Both the position numbers and the translations under genes were made by a program. The notes below the pieces were generated by a model. It worked only from the letters and a program-made list of their open reading frames with translations, made no database searches and was not told the origin of the DNA. DNA of 64,000 nt from Acanthaster planci (Eukaryota > Echinodermata > Asteroidea > Valvatida > Acanthasteridae), in contig NW_019091360.1 in assembly GCF_001949145.1 (NCBI RefSeq), positions 852,758-916,757 of the forward strand, written 5' to 3'. Positions 48,401-60,581 of the stretch are shown here, in pieces (position 1 is the first letter of the stretch; each line of letters begins with the position of its first letter).

Positions 48401-51400
48401 AGGGGTTAGGGTTATCTGTGATGCCAGGTTATTTGTCCAGATACATGATTGCTGAACCTAACAGTTCTAGCATCATCGTTAGCGTAGCTTCCAAACAGTT
48501 TTTCTTCTTTTATCAAACACATGTGAATCCTATTGATTTCTTATTTCTCCTTCTCAGACTTGTCAGAGAGTAGAACATAAAATTTGAAGTAGGTCTGCAA
48601 GTTTTCATTTATTTTTTCAATCAATCAATTGTTGATGATCAAATGGCCCCTTTTGTCCTCAAATTTTCATGCAAGGTTTAATTAAAAGTATTTTTTGCTA
48701 AAACATCTGAACAGCTCATGTCATCCACTTATTCCTTTCGATTACAATCTGTCTTTTTATTTTTCCCATTCTTTTCATTAAGAATGTTCCAGATTTTTGG
48801 TTTTAAGAATCTTTTGGCAATTCTCGTTCACCATCTGAAGAGATGTATTGATTTTCACAAAGCAGTTTTTGAGTTATCGAGTAGAAAAATGAATACATCA
48901 ATTGATTGAGTAACCCAGTAATACTTGTGGGCCTATGAAAGTACTTTGAATTTGTCATTGTTTGGTTTTCTTAATTTCAGGGTGACACTAAAGCGATGCA
49001 TGGCTGTAGCCTTCAACAATGCAGAGAACATATTGTATGTTGCAGATAAATTTGGAGATGTCCACAGTTTCTCAGTGACGGAACCTCAAAGCGACGGAAG
49101 TCTCATTTTAGGTCATTTGTCAATGCTGTTGGACATGGTAAAACTTAAACAAAAAAAGAAACAATCTTTCATTCCAATTCTGTACTGTTTTATTTTTTGG
49201 TCAATAAGTTCAACCACACAGTAAACCATACTTACATTTGTTACTCTCTAGCTTCCTGTGAATTTGCAATTTTCTTCTATTTTTGTTTCCAGCTCTGGAT
49301 ATATTTAAGAAAATGTTTTTCCTCCATAGGAGATGTAAGGGTTGTTCATTTCAAGGAGTTACAAAGCAAATCTAATTATAAGCATCGAGTGTGGGGAAGA
49401 CTCATTTAATCATGTTGAACTGAAAGCAATCAATTATAGTGAATGTGAAATGAGTTTGCAATGAAAACGTCACCCAAAACCTACTTACTTAAACTAGCCA
49501 AGGGAGTCAGGTTGGTACAGGGGAGTTAAGCTGATGTAGTTGTTCTTTCTGCACTTTCCACTTCTGCGGCCATGGATCCAAATACCGCCTGCTGGTAGAT
49601 CAGCGTGTGGATTGGGTTTTCAGTCCCTACCTGATTGCGTTGGTTTCTCTGAAACGTTTATGTAGGGTTGTCCTTCAACTTGTAAAGTTGAAGCTTTCTT
49701 CATTATCTTCTTCATTGTCACTCTTTTTCATCCTGTCATTGGTGCTGAACTACTGTTGGGAGAAGAGAAATAAGTGAGTGAGTTAACTTTTCAAAAATAA
49801 ATAGGTCCAATCTATCCGTTTATTGGTTGTCAGCATTAGAAGTGTTTAATTCTTCTTTTAGGTGGTGTCACCAGATGACAGGTACATCTTGACTTCTGAT
49901 AGGGATGAGAAGATTCGTGTCAGTTGTTTGCCAAATGCCTACAACATCCATGCCTTTTGCCTTGGCCACACAGAGTGAGTCAATTGTCGGGTAGGGTTTG
50001 TACTTGATACATCCGTCCAGCATGTTAGAGTGGAAAATAGCTGCACAGTGCCTTGTTTGAACCTACTAACCTATATGTAAGACATCATGAAATTGCTGCA
50101 CGTATTATGTACATATTTAGATCATGGGGCAGTAGGCTACCCAGAATGCATTGTGTTCCCCTTCTCAGTATTATGATGTTAGGGGAATGTGCTGTTACAT
50201 CAGGTGATTTGCAATTATTGCAACTTGCACATGTGAGCAAGGGATACATATTGCATGTACACTAGTAGACATGCAATGAAATGGGAGCTCACTAGTGAGT
50301 GGCTGGAAGTGGTTATAGCAGATTTTGAACAGAATGTGCACAAAAATGGTGAATGCACATAAATGAGAGCATAATGGCAGAAGTGACATATCCAGGTTTG
50401 ACGCCAGGTCATTGTAGTTAGAGTAGAAGTTAGAAATTGTTAGAATGAAATGCCTTTTGATGTAGCAAAATGCTACAAATTTTACTGTATCATTTTGAAC
50501 AAAAAAAAGTCACAATTCAGCCTCCCGAATCTTTTGTTGAGAAGTCTTGAAAGTTTCCTCATTTTGGAAGTGTTCTGGGCATTTGAAGTGTACGTGCAAG
50601 TACTCAACAGTGTAAAAGAGTTATGACAGACACCTACCGGTAAATGGCATTACCACTGTGGGAAAATGTCACAGCCTAAAACTTAAGCCATGCATAGTCC
50701 TACTACACTAGCCTTGGTCAAGGCGTTCATCATTCATTGCAGCACAGCACACACCAGCCACTCACTGACCTAGTACGTACATGTTCCTGCGTACGTACAT
50801 ACCTGCATACACTGCAAAATCAAGGCGAAGAGCGACCTCATGCGGCCTAAGAAATATATAAATCAGCTGAACCTGGATGGTGTGCACTGTGCTGCACTGC
50901 GACAAATGACAAACACCTTGACCAAGGATATTACTACACTCACATAAACTAGTGAGTGTACTTGCAGTTTGGCATTTAATTGAATAGTCACAAAGTGCTG
51001 CCTACTTGTACTTGTTTTTGATGGAGTCCTTAGCGATGTACATGAAGAGTATGGTAAAAAATGTGACATACAATTGACCTAGTGTGTCACTTTTTTGTAC
51101 ATTTATAGTAATAAATGTAAATCTTTTTGAAACTGACAATTTACGGTGTATTTCCTTACAGATTTGTCAGTAAAATAGCCATCTTGCCAGGCTTGGAGAA
51201 TACCCTTGTCACAGGTGGTGGGGTGAGCCGTAATTTCTGCTTTATCAATTTATTTTAAAGTCCAAGCAGTTTTATGTGGTCATCTTTTCGTACTGTGTCT
51301 AATTAGTTGGAACCCCTCACAGATGGCTCATGGGGTGTTTCAGCACCATGAAGTTGAACCCCCAAGAAAGGAAATGGGGGGAGGCTCTGTACCTTTCACT

Positions 51401-54400
51401 ATTTTTTTCAACTTGGAAAATGAAAATTGGAAAAGCAAGTCAAGGTATTTTTTGTTGTTCCAATTTGAAATCAAAAGCAAGGAAATCCATTCACTACACA
51501 TTGTCAAGAAATTTAAAAGAGTAACATATTGTTTGTTTCTTGTTTTTGTTTCAAAATAACAAAAAATTAATTAATGATGAGTTTCATACTTCATTTTTTA
51601 AATTGAAAAACAAGTGAATGAAATGTACATGGACTAGCATGGTTGCTGCTTTCAGAAGTGTCCTTGACTTAAACTGCAGATACCCCTTCTTTGAACTCAC
51701 GATTGGTACATGAATAAGTCGTTAAATGTGATTGGTCATTTGCACAAGCCCAGGATGCAACTCTCCGGTTCTGGGACTACAGACAAGGGAAGCAGCTATC
51801 ATGTGTACACCTGCAACCTGTGAATGAGACAAGCAGTGAAGAACAGCAGCTGATTGTCACAGGGATCACTTGCTGCCGGAGACACAGGCTGGTTGCTGTC
51901 ACAATCCTAGGGTGAGAGTTACCAATGAATCTTTGTCAAACTAGTTCATGCTGGAGGTTGAGGACGTGTCAACACAATCTGGCAGTCTACATAGACATGG
52001 GTGTCTGAAGGGTTAATATACCATGTGTGTACTGAGTTACAGCCAACGGACATGTAAACTCAATAATCTCACATTTTGCTTTGTATACATAACCAAAGTC
52101 CAAGAAGCCTTTGGAGGCAGACCATGTGTTGAACTTAACTGCTGTACCCGGCATGTTTTTAGTAAGTATCACTGCATGGCGGTGTCCCAGAGTGTTGCAA
52201 AGTATGAGGCAGGAAGAAGAAATGGTGTGGAAATATTGTTAAAATGACTCTGACGTGTCAACATTTGTGGTATTTGGCTGTATCTGAAATGTTGGCTGCT
52301 GTGTCTTGCCTCTTTTGAAAGTTGAAAGTTTCAGCCAAAATATACCACCTGCAAGTGGTTAAGCTGCATAATAGTTGAATCCACACCGGTACCTATCCAC
52401 AGGTGTGATTAGAATGCACCTTGGTGTTAGCACTGGTTGGGATGCATGTGGTGGAAGAGCACCGGTACCTATCCACCGGTGTGATTAGAATGCACCTTGG
52501 TGTTAGCACTGGTTGGGATGCATGTGGTGGAAGAGCACCGGTACCTATCCACCGGTGTGATTACAATGCACTTTGGTGTTAGCACTGGTTGGGATGCATG
52601 TGGTGGAAGAGTATGCTCAACTAATTTCATCTAAATCAGGGTCCATTGATATGAGATTTTTGCAATAATTGATATATGGGAAATCCAGTATCGAGTACAT
52701 GTAATATATTAATTACATGTATTTGCCATGTGCAGTAAACTCTTCTGTAGTGTAATTCGACAATAAGGATTGGAGGCCGTTACCGCGGTGGCACAACGCC
52801 CATGGACAGGTGGCAGCGCACACATTACATGCCTCCTTGACCAATAGGGTGAAATGATTTGCCAAATGTACACACGCGTCAAGCTGAATAATGTGCAGTG
52901 CCACTGCAGTTATGGTGTCTCCTTGGATAAGTCTACACTCAAAACTGGATAAGTCAAAACTCCATTTACCTGAAAGCTACAATTTATTCCCATCATGAAA
53001 ATAGGATATCTACATGAGTACCTCCATAGCTCGAAATGCCTGCACGGTACCTTTGTTTCGTGTGACCAGTCTGAAAGCAGGGATGCAAATATGCAAGAGT
53101 GTCCGTTCATCAGAGGGAGGTATGGAGGAATAGGTCATACCCCCCTTATGAAAGGACATTCTTGCATATTTGCACCTCTGTATGAAAGCAACCCCATCCT
53201 GAAGAGTCATAGGCCATGTTTGTTTGACACAGATCTGGAGCATGATCAGTGATCCGTCGTTGGGTAATGGACACCAAAACTAGCCTTATAGATGGAGCAA
53301 ACCAGCAATGGGATCACTCATTGAGATCCAGATCTGTGTGAAACAAACAGGCTCATAAACAAGTATAAACAGATTGCCAAACATTTTCATGAATCATTCC
53401 TCCCCAGTACTTTTCAACCCTTCACACTGGGATACATTGTGCATGCCATATGCTATCACAGTATATGGACAAGATGCCTTATCGCTATAGTCCACCCAAT
53501 TGTAGTCTGTCCATTGACAGTCCAATCCCTAGCTCTTTGTGGTGGCCATGTGACTAACTGCACTAGTAATCTGGCTTTTGAAATCGCCTGATTGCTATTG
53601 CTGGCCCAGATGCAGTTCTTGGTTCATGCATTATGGAGCAAAATGTTAAGAAATTAAGTCTTGCTACACACAATTGTTGTCATTTTGAGGGAGCTGGTCA
53701 GAAAGGCAGTTTGGTCTTTTGATAGCGCATGAAAAAAAAATGAAATGTATCATTAGTCATTTGGGATTATCAGTTTACATGCACAAGATTGGCCGCATCA
53801 GCCTGGCCCACATGCCATGAGGTGGCATGGCATCACTTGTTTGTTCCAAATGACCTCATTTTGTTGAAGTACCAAAATGTTTGTAGTTGTATTATTCTTT
53901 TTTTATCAGGTCACATTGTATTTGGCTGTTCCGTGTGACATCATCTGAAGGAGACAGCTTACTAGTGGAAAGACTGCCATCGCTTGATGTTCAGGCTGTT
54001 TGTTGGTCAGCATGCTTTGATGGTCAGGACCATCTCTGGATACTCAGGCAACTTGAGTCACAACCAGTGGAGGTTTATTCAGTCGTTGAGTCACATGAAG
54101 GTTTCTCAGTAAGTAACATAGCATTGTTCATTTTGCTGTTTTGAGGAATATGCATTTTTCCCAGAACAAAGCACAAACACATCCCCCATCAGATCAGTCA
54201 GTAATTTTTGTACCATGCAACTAAGTCTGAAAGACAAAGGTTGATATGTATTCTGTAAGGAATAAATTAAATCACTGTTGCGTAACCTTTTGTTTTCCAC
54301 AAGATATTAGTGCACAGACCTCACAGACATACATGTACATGTACCTTACAAGGCAGTCAAGGCAATGCACAGGAGGTCATTTGTATGCAACACAGTGTGT

Positions 54401-55419
54401 GTTGTAAGCAGTCATACTGCCTTGTTCCATAGTTGGGAGACCACATGTATGTTGTGAAATAGTTATTTTGGGTTCTTCAAATGCGGTAGGAACTCACAAA
54501 AATCAAATTTTTTTAACAAAAGAAAACCTTCCTTAAGCATGGTTTCAGCCAGGTTTTTTTTCCCCAGACTGGACATGTGACCAGTCTAGACCAACCAAAT
54601 TAAAGTGTCCCAAGATATGAAGTTGTGAAATTCTTAAATAATTTTACATTTTTCTGGAACAGTAATTCTCAAATGATGTTTGGGCTCAAGCCTTACTATT
54701 CTTCAAAAGATTTCAATACTTCACACCAGTGTTGTACTACGGTGAACAATGACAGGCGAATTCTTTTGGCCCACTTCATGTCAACGGCTTGTGACTCAGC
54801 TTAACACTGAATAGCTTCTGTGCGACTTGTAGAGACTTGTGATGGACTTGACTGCAACACTGCCTCATACATTAAAATTAGCCAAAAGTTATATTGGTTT
54901 AATATGCTAGCAAGCAGAGCATAATGGTAGTGTACATGAACGTCAAAACACTACCTTAAATAATGGTCATGTTTGAATTTTTCTATTTAATATAGCTACT
55001 GGCTGTTGATGAATCAGAGGAAAACTCCAGTTTGACAAGCATAGTGAAAGACCTGAACATGGATTGGAGCTTTTTCCAAGGTAATGATAGTGACCCGTCT
55101 CCCAGTTACAAGTACTCATTAGCAAAACTGTTCCCGATGTCATTTTGCCAGATTGATATGCTAACTTGCCCATATGATGGAAAATGTATACATATCGAAA
55201 CGATTAACTGTTGATCTTTGTCCAGGGGCTGTCAACACACCAAGCCTGTATACTAATCTGTACAAGAAAAGCTTCGACAATACACAGGCGTACTTGAAAC
55301 GGAAACAGCAAAGGATAAAGGACCAACAAGAGAAGAAAAGTATGAGGAAGAATAAGACGCAGTGGTCTCCGGTGGGAAAGAGGGCAAGATTAAAACAGGA
55401 CAAGGAGAGCAGCAGATGA
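42402..55419 (+). CDS. WDR4: WDR4, subunit of tRNA (guanine-N7)-methyltransferase
   Basis: Non-catalytic WD40 partner of METTL1 (yeast Trm82) in the nuclear enzyme that makes m7G46 in tRNAs. Ten exons join in frame: 42402-42475, 46185-46334, 47555-47689, 48981-49137, 49862-49974, 51162-51222, 51754-51911, 53910-54108, 54996-55080, 55226-55419 (stop TGA). The product is about 441 residues against 412 for human WDR4. Diagnostic stretches are [58 protein letters not shown] and [15 protein letters not shown]. The C-terminus matches the family tail ([31 protein letters not shown]) and ends lysine-rich. DRDEKIRVS contains the arginine altered in a human primordial dwarfism form (R170 as I recall the numbering). 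Exon 2 encodes a poorly conserved linker. The start is the ATG of [13 protein letters not shown], which fits the family N-terminus. Introns 1, 5 and 7 are filled with foldback and repeat insertions. Confidence 0.94.
42936..43812. mobile_element. nested multi-arm foldback element in WDR4 intron 1
   Basis: Five pairs of inverted arms form a branched structure. Outer arms lie at 42936-42970 and 43772-43812 (GGAAGTGTGACGTCACTGTG type). Within them the first hairpin has arms 42971-43030 and 43468-43527 (60 bp, about three mismatches) and inner arms about 43028-43135 and 43185-43286, with a 180-base one-sided insert at about 43287-43467. The second hairpin has arms 43531-43565 and 43742-43775 and, inside it, 36-bp arms 43611-43646 and 43665-43700. 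No ORF is present. It is most simply one or more non-autonomous DNA elements nested in each other. TGACGTCA occurs in both outer arms (42956-42963, 43784-43791). Confidence 0.85.
44224..44234 (+). promoter_or_regulatory. YY1-type motif AAGATGGCGGC
   Basis: An exact match to the core commonly bound by YY1 near metazoan promoters occurs inside WDR4 intron 1, about 1.8 kb downstream of the start codon. No exon is seen immediately next to it. It may be chance or mark an alternative promoter. Confidence 0.25.
44950..45030. mobile_element. truncated relative of the 32.1 kb MITE
   Basis: The segment GGGAAGAGTTTCCTATACGG-like end followed by TTAGCCGTCAGAAGGC and CATGTCCAG matches, in reverse orientation, the right half of the 32118-32313 element. 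Only one terminal repeat is found, so this copy is incomplete. It lies in WDR4 intron 1. Confidence 0.55.
47978..48232. repeat. dispersed repeat, copy A (partner at 52076-52363)
   Basis: This segment of WDR4 intron 3 and 52076-52363 in intron 7 share collinear phrases in the same orientation. Examples are TTTGTA(C/T)ACAT, AAGCCT(G/T)TGGAG, GTGTTGAACTT, AAAGTTGAAA(A/G)TTTCAG and TGCAAGTGGTT. The identity is patchy, so the copies are old. Confidence 0.6.
50701..50940. mobile_element. foldback element with about 55-bp arms (WDR4 intron 5)
   Basis: The left arm at 50701-50755 (phrases GCCTTGGTCAAGGCGTT, TTGCAGCACAGCACACACC) is matched inverted by 50879-50940 with about 80% identity by eye. The loop of about 120 bases includes a TACGTACATG-rich stretch and no ORF. 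It is likely a MITE or a solitary foldback. Confidence 0.75.
52076..52363. repeat. dispersed repeat, copy B (partner at 47978-48232)
   Basis: Second copy of the repeat pair inside WDR4. It directly precedes the 76-bp tandem repeat, so the two insertions or duplications abut. Confidence 0.6.
52384..52611. repeat. 76-bp tandem repeat, exactly three copies (WDR4 intron 7)
   Basis: Units start at 52384, 52460 and 52536 with CACCGGTACCTATCCAC and end GGTGGAAGAG; 3 x 76 = 228 bp. Copies differ at only a few positions (ACAGGTG/ACCGGTG, TTAGAATG/TTACAATG, CACCTTGG/CACTTTGG). Each unit begins with a small palindromic pair CACCGGT...ACCGGTG. The high identity points to recent amplification. Confidence 0.95.
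53084..53174. mobile_element. hairpin element 1 (WDR4 intron 7)
   Basis: Arms of about 40 bp, 53084-53124 (TGCAAATATGCAAGAGTGTC start) and 53136-53174, pair with few mismatches around an 11-base loop. The very short loop predicts a stable hairpin or cruciform. Confidence 0.8.
53218..53349. mobile_element. hairpin element 2 (WDR4 intron 7)
   Basis: Arms 53218-53255 (GTTTGTTTGACACAGATCTG start) and about 53310-53349 are inverted copies with a 55-base loop. It lies only 43 bases after hairpin 1 and its arms are unrelated to that hairpin, so two foldbacks sit side by side. Confidence 0.78.
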
Positions 55420-55827
55420 TTCCCAGATTTGGACATTGAAAAGCTGACTTGGAAGTTGAGCAATGGAAAAAAATGATTCTGTGAATCTTTTGTTGTCAAA
55501 GAAAATTTGACAGATGTAGGAGTGGAACATTAACAATCTGGAAATGCAGTTAAGCTGTACCAACGTAGCTATCCAAGTACATTCTGATTTAAATGTGCTG
55601 AGTTCCCCTTGAAGTTTATTTTGTCCAAAGGACGTAAGCACGCTTGATCACAGCAGAAAAAATGTTGCTGGCAAATGGGTTTAAGAAACGCATTGTCTTT
55701 ATTACAATTTTAGTAAAAACGGGTGAAGTTTACTACAAATCAACATAGGCTGTTCAAAAGGCAACCTTTGAACAACTTATTAAACGACTCGGGAACATTT
55801 TGCAAAGAAATATTTATTTTTCATTAA

Positions 55828-55833
55828 AATAAA
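55828..55833 (+). terminator. candidate polyadenylation signal AATAAA (WDR4)
   Basis: A canonical signal lies about 410 bases after the WDR4 stop in an A/T-rich context (CATTAAAATAAAAC). It is the first clear plus-strand AATAAA downstream of the gene that I found. Confidence 0.45.
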
Positions 55834-56222
55834 ACAATTGCGTACATACGTCCTTTTGCCGCGAAAAATATTTTTTTAGTGATCGTGCTTCCCAGCAGGT
55901 CGTAAGTGGTTACGTCCTTCCAGGCAATGAACGATTTGAACATTAACCTCAACCAGCTGGCAGATGCTTGGGAGATTAAATGTGCATTTGACCTCTACAG
56001 ATATCATCACTTAAATATATTTTCAATATTTAAGGCATGGATTTTGTTGGACTGCCTGGTGACTTGGGACATAAGTTGGAAGTATGGACAAAGGGAATTC
56101 CCAGGTTAGTCAACAGAGGACAATAAGTTTGATAGATGGAGTCAGGGATGAGTGGTCAGTAATAGTGGTTAAATATCTTAAGAATGTTGTACAAAGATTG
56201 AACTCTGAAAGGCTCGATAGAA

Positions 56223-56452
56223 GGGTCATTCTATAAAGTAAGGGTCCAAAAGTGTGACATTTTTGTGTCCCTGTCACACCTGACCCGTGTAATTTGACAT
56301 GGAAATGTCACTGAAATTGATTTCAAACTATTTTTATTTGTTTGGCAGGTAATTTGCATTAATTCATCACTCTTGGCAATTAGAGAATGTGTGCTGAACT
56401 TCCAAAATCATATGTCAGATGGGACAGGGACCCCTAATTTATAGAATGACCC
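56223..56452. mobile_element. 230-bp MITE with 25-bp TIRs and 4-bp target duplication
   Basis: The termini GGGTCATTCTATAAAGTAAG... and the reverse complement at the right end (ATAGAATGACCC) pair over 25 bp with two mismatches. AGAA directly precedes the left end (56219-56222) and directly follows the right end (56453-56456), a probable target-site duplication. The interior shows no ORF. This is the cleanest complete mobile element in the window. Confidence 0.88.
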
Positions 56453-59418
56453 AGAAGCAAAGTTTGTGAATGAGAAGGTCTTTTAGGAGTGGCATTGGTC
56501 AAGTGGTTGGTAGAAAAGTTGAACTTTTTGGAAGTTTGGAATCGGGGAGAAGTTGAAACTTGAAGCAGCAACAGAAGATATGGCAAGAGTTAGAATTTGC
56601 TAAGAATACTTGAACAAAGTAGAATTCTTATGTAGATTGTTTTAAGAAATCCTTGAAATTGTGTGCTTGATAGCATACAAAGATTATTAGGAGGAGTGGA
56701 GTTTGTGTATTTTTGTACAAATCAGTGATAAAGGAAAATAAAAGTTGAAAACAAAGGCAGTTCAGGAATGCTCAATCTTTCAAATGATGGGTCCGAATTG
56801 TTTATTTGTGACCAGCTCTGCAAAAAAGGGTAATAAGTTGCACTATGCCAAAACATGTTATGGCCTGTTCTATTTGGAGATGGCAACCTTTCTTAAAAAA
56901 TGTGATTTTGTGTTTTTTCCTTTAATGCTTTCTATGGTATTTATATTTCCAGAATTTGCTACAAACATGGATACTGATGAATAAAGATAAAAAATTGATC
57001 ATTTAGTAGGAAATCCTACGTAGCATTGTGTTTCCAAGCACTACAATTCAAGAGCTTTTTCTCAAAAAGTGCTTTTATTGAATCTAAATAATTGTGGATA
57101 CACAAATGTCTATATATATCCAGAACGCAGCGCACTACAGGGGTCATTCATGTATCAAATTGTAGCTTTTGATGTACAGAATCCAGCCATATCCAAAACT
57201 CATAACCTGAATCTGGCGACTTATTACCCATTTTTCTAGAGCCGGTCACATTTGTTTTATGCCTGTAGGCTTTCCTGGCAAAAAAAGATTTAATTTACAT
57301 CTACACTGGTGTTGGGCTTGTAGAAAAGGAAAATTCTGCCTTAATACTGTGAACAAAATTCAAGACAAATTCTGAAGAAAGAAGGTATAGACAATACATT
57401 CAAGATTGGCAGTGTATTTTTAATTCAACAGTGATAGAAAACAAATGAAACCCAAGTTGTAGTGACCATTCTGCAAGTATGTTCAGTTTGCTAATATGTC
57501 TGCGAAGTAACACAGTCAAATTTCGAGTCAATTAGTAAAAAGATATATATATTTGGTGGGTTTTAATGAGTTGAGGCTTGGCGTATTTTCAAGATGTCCA
57601 TGATTTTATTTTTTCACCTACTAGGAGTGGTTTCTCTCTTCGAAGACAAATCAAAAACATGTTTTGCTCAAGTTTGTTTATTCAGTAACATAGTTTCACA
57701 AGAATTCCCCAAACAGCCTTTTCAAGCAGTACTGCCTACAGTCATAGCTAAAAGTTGGAGTGGCCGTTCAAAGACTTTTGTAGAATGGACATTACACTGC
57801 GTACTTTGTAGAAGTGACCCACATAGTCTATGTAAGGTTAGAAGTTTTTTTTTTATACATTTTTCCACTTTTTTTTACATTTTCCCAGAGGTGAAAATAA
57901 AAAGTCAATGTAGGCGGCCTCCAAGCAACATAGGCAGGGACGCTGTTTTTTTACTTTAATAAGAGAAAATATTTTTTTGATTTCATTTTTTTTACTTCGC
58001 TTTATTGAAACTTCCACGAAAACAAAATAGGCGAATCCAAGATTTTATTAAAGGAAGCAATAAAAGTAATAGCGGTCTTAAACGTTCGGCAAGGGACAAA
58101 GTTATCGTAATGATGGCCACTCTCCGGAGCCAGCGAGATTCGTCCAGGCCAGCCAGGCATTTTGTGTATGAAAGTCAAAACAAGTTCAACATTATTACCA
58201 ACGATTTTATTAAATAATCTAACTTCATATTTTCAAACGCCCGCCATGTTTCACGGTACTACCCGTGAGGTGGCGCTCGGCCAGCCAGTGCCTCAGGGTA
58301 CAGAGATCAGTGGGTACAGTCCACTAACTCAAGCCCCATTGAAAACAGTGTAAAATCAGCAATGTTCAGGGCCCAATAACATGCATACCAACATCCCCTA
58401 GATTTCAGAAACACAAATAAAATTATTGTCTAGTCCCTAATCTTTCAATTTCTTTTCAATTTTTTGTGGGTTAACTAATTACATTTTTAATTATTCCCAC
58501 AAACAAAATCACCCCCCCCCCACAAAAAGTGATTTTTCCGAAGTCCGATTGCAGCCATTTTTCAAGTGGCAACCCTGAACTTTCGGGGGCACTTACGACC
58601 ATTTTCCAACCTTAGTTTTTAGCCATTCTGCTCTCATATGAATGCTCAAAGACCGAGGGAGTTGATCCTGGCAAGGATTTACACAATCTCACCATTTTGG
58701 AGGCCAAACAATCTCCTTTTTTCAAAAGATACTGTGGGGGGGGGACTTTTAATGCTAATGAGCTGGCCAGCAATTCTCACTTGAATTAGTGGTCTGCACC
58801 CCTCATCAAACGTTTAAGACCGTGCCAAGTAACGGGTTCTCCACTGAGATATTTATGAATTGGATTGGAATATTTCCCTGCCTGACGGGGAACATATAAT
58901 ACACTATAAACGAAGGAGCTAGGTACGTTTGGTTTATTCCTCCATGGTTTGTACCTGTACCAGGTTTGAACCAGACGCCAACCCCCTTTGTTACATCGAT
59001 CAGTCCAAACAGTTATATGCAAATCATGCGGTTTGGACCTCCACATTATCACACTCCCCCCGTCTCCCCTCGATGATCGAACATGGATCGAACAAGGTTC
59101 ATTTGCCTATGAATTAACGGATTTCTCAGCCTTTTGTTTGTTTGTTCAAACCACAGCCTATTATTTTACTCAAACTTACACAATGCGACATGCGATTTCA
59201 AAAGGGTTTCCCCATTCAATGACGTCTTTCAATGACATGACAGGCAACGCTGCAAAAAAATCACCTGATGTATCTATGTATGGAAAGCCAAAGTAACAAA
59301 ATAGGTTGTACAGAAGGGGTGTGCTGCGCATGCGGTATGGTATTCACAGTACATGTACACTGTACATGTATCTGTACAAGTGCAGTACATTGTACATGTA
59401 GAATGTACATGATGGTGT

Positions 59419-59445
59419 AACAAAGCAATTGAAAATTGCTTTGTT
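59419..59445. repeat. perfect 12-bp hairpin AACAAAGCAATT/AATTGCTTTGTT
   Basis: Twelve-base arms are separated by a 3-base loop (GAA). It lies just after an ACATGTACA-rich patch (59350-59411), with no gene adjacent. The flanking GTGTAA words do not extend the pairing. Confidence 0.7.
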
Positions 59446-60581
59446 GGTGTGTAATCAATGGTAGAGCTATACTCATGCTGAAACCGGGGCAATATTTTGG
59501 CCGGGAATTCCCTTTCTTTATTTTTCTCTAAGGTGTTACCCTCTTTTTACCAGCATTGTTCAAAAAAAGGTGGCACCGCGATATTTTCCCAATCAGAACA
59601 CTGTTCAAAAATATTCTGCAACAGAAATATTTATTGACATTCGTGTTTAAGGTGATGAAAGGACTCATTTATATGTTGCTCATGAGTCCAAAGATACACA
59701 GAATATAATTCATTACTCTCATTTGAACAACCTGTCTCTCCAGTTCATAATACACGTACATGGGGCATCTGCTCCCCCAGTCTGCACATCCACGCTCCAT
59801 TGGCCAATGAGACCAAATTAAAATGAAGGGCACTTTTGTATTTGTTTTTGGAAATATCACGAGAAAAGGGTTTCTTTTTTCATCATTTCTCATCATTCCA
59901 AAACTGTTAAAAGTGTCTCCAAATCAAGCCTCACTCGTTAAAAGACTATTATGGAAGATTAATAAGGATATCGACGCTTAATTCGTCCGTACTTGTGAAG
60001 ATTTTGCCTTCACGTGCATATACATGTATTTCTAGAACTAGAAAGCAGCCCCCATAACTTGAAGCCTCCTGGTCGGCACAGACGTTTATGGTGCCACAAT
60101 ACGCTGTGAGTTTTAATGCCCACCGTGTTCAATGATATAACTGACCGTGTTTCTCTTACTTTCTTGACCAATAAGTTCTCCCAAATGTGGGCTCTCGCCG
60201 ATTCATATATACCGTATGTTTGCCATTTTAAGGCTCTTTCTTCAATGTCATCTTAAGCAACAGCGCAAGTTTCCAGCAATAGAATACATTTAACTCACAG
60301 ACGACGACCAATCAAAAAAAAAATGGTATCCTAGGCAGCCTGCTGTGATGTGTTTGTCTTGTATGTGGAATTACCCAAATAAGTGTTATTATTTGTCTCG
60401 CGTTCGCACGCCGTGGTGAGTCCCGCAAATGGATTGGTTGCTACAGTGTTATATGTGTACATTTTCGCGCGCCATCAATATGAGAGGCATGCGGTAAACG
60501 CATGCACGTGAAGGAGAAGCCTGAGGAATTCAACATAACACATCCCGGTGACTGCAATCGCAACGCATTGAAGGACAATAC

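Larger units (their letters stand above)
55420..60581. other. region between WDR4 and the desaturase gene
   Basis: Holds the WDR4 3' UTR, a TIR element at 56223-56452, a poly-C run near 58511, and a perfect hairpin at 59419-59445. A modestly CpG-richer patch at about 58.0-58.35 kb has short open frames on the plus strand (57594-57959, 58005-58217, 58162-58353), but none matches a family I recognise. The right end should contain the desaturase promoter; an inverted CCAAT (GATTGG) lies near 60432. Confidence 0.4.

Noticed and set aside
57594-58353. Cluster of plus-strand open frames in a slightly CpG-richer patch
   Set aside because: The translations look partly coding-like but match no family I know, and the splice sites do not join them convincingly. 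They could be an unrecognised gene or a repeat remnant; transcripts would decide.
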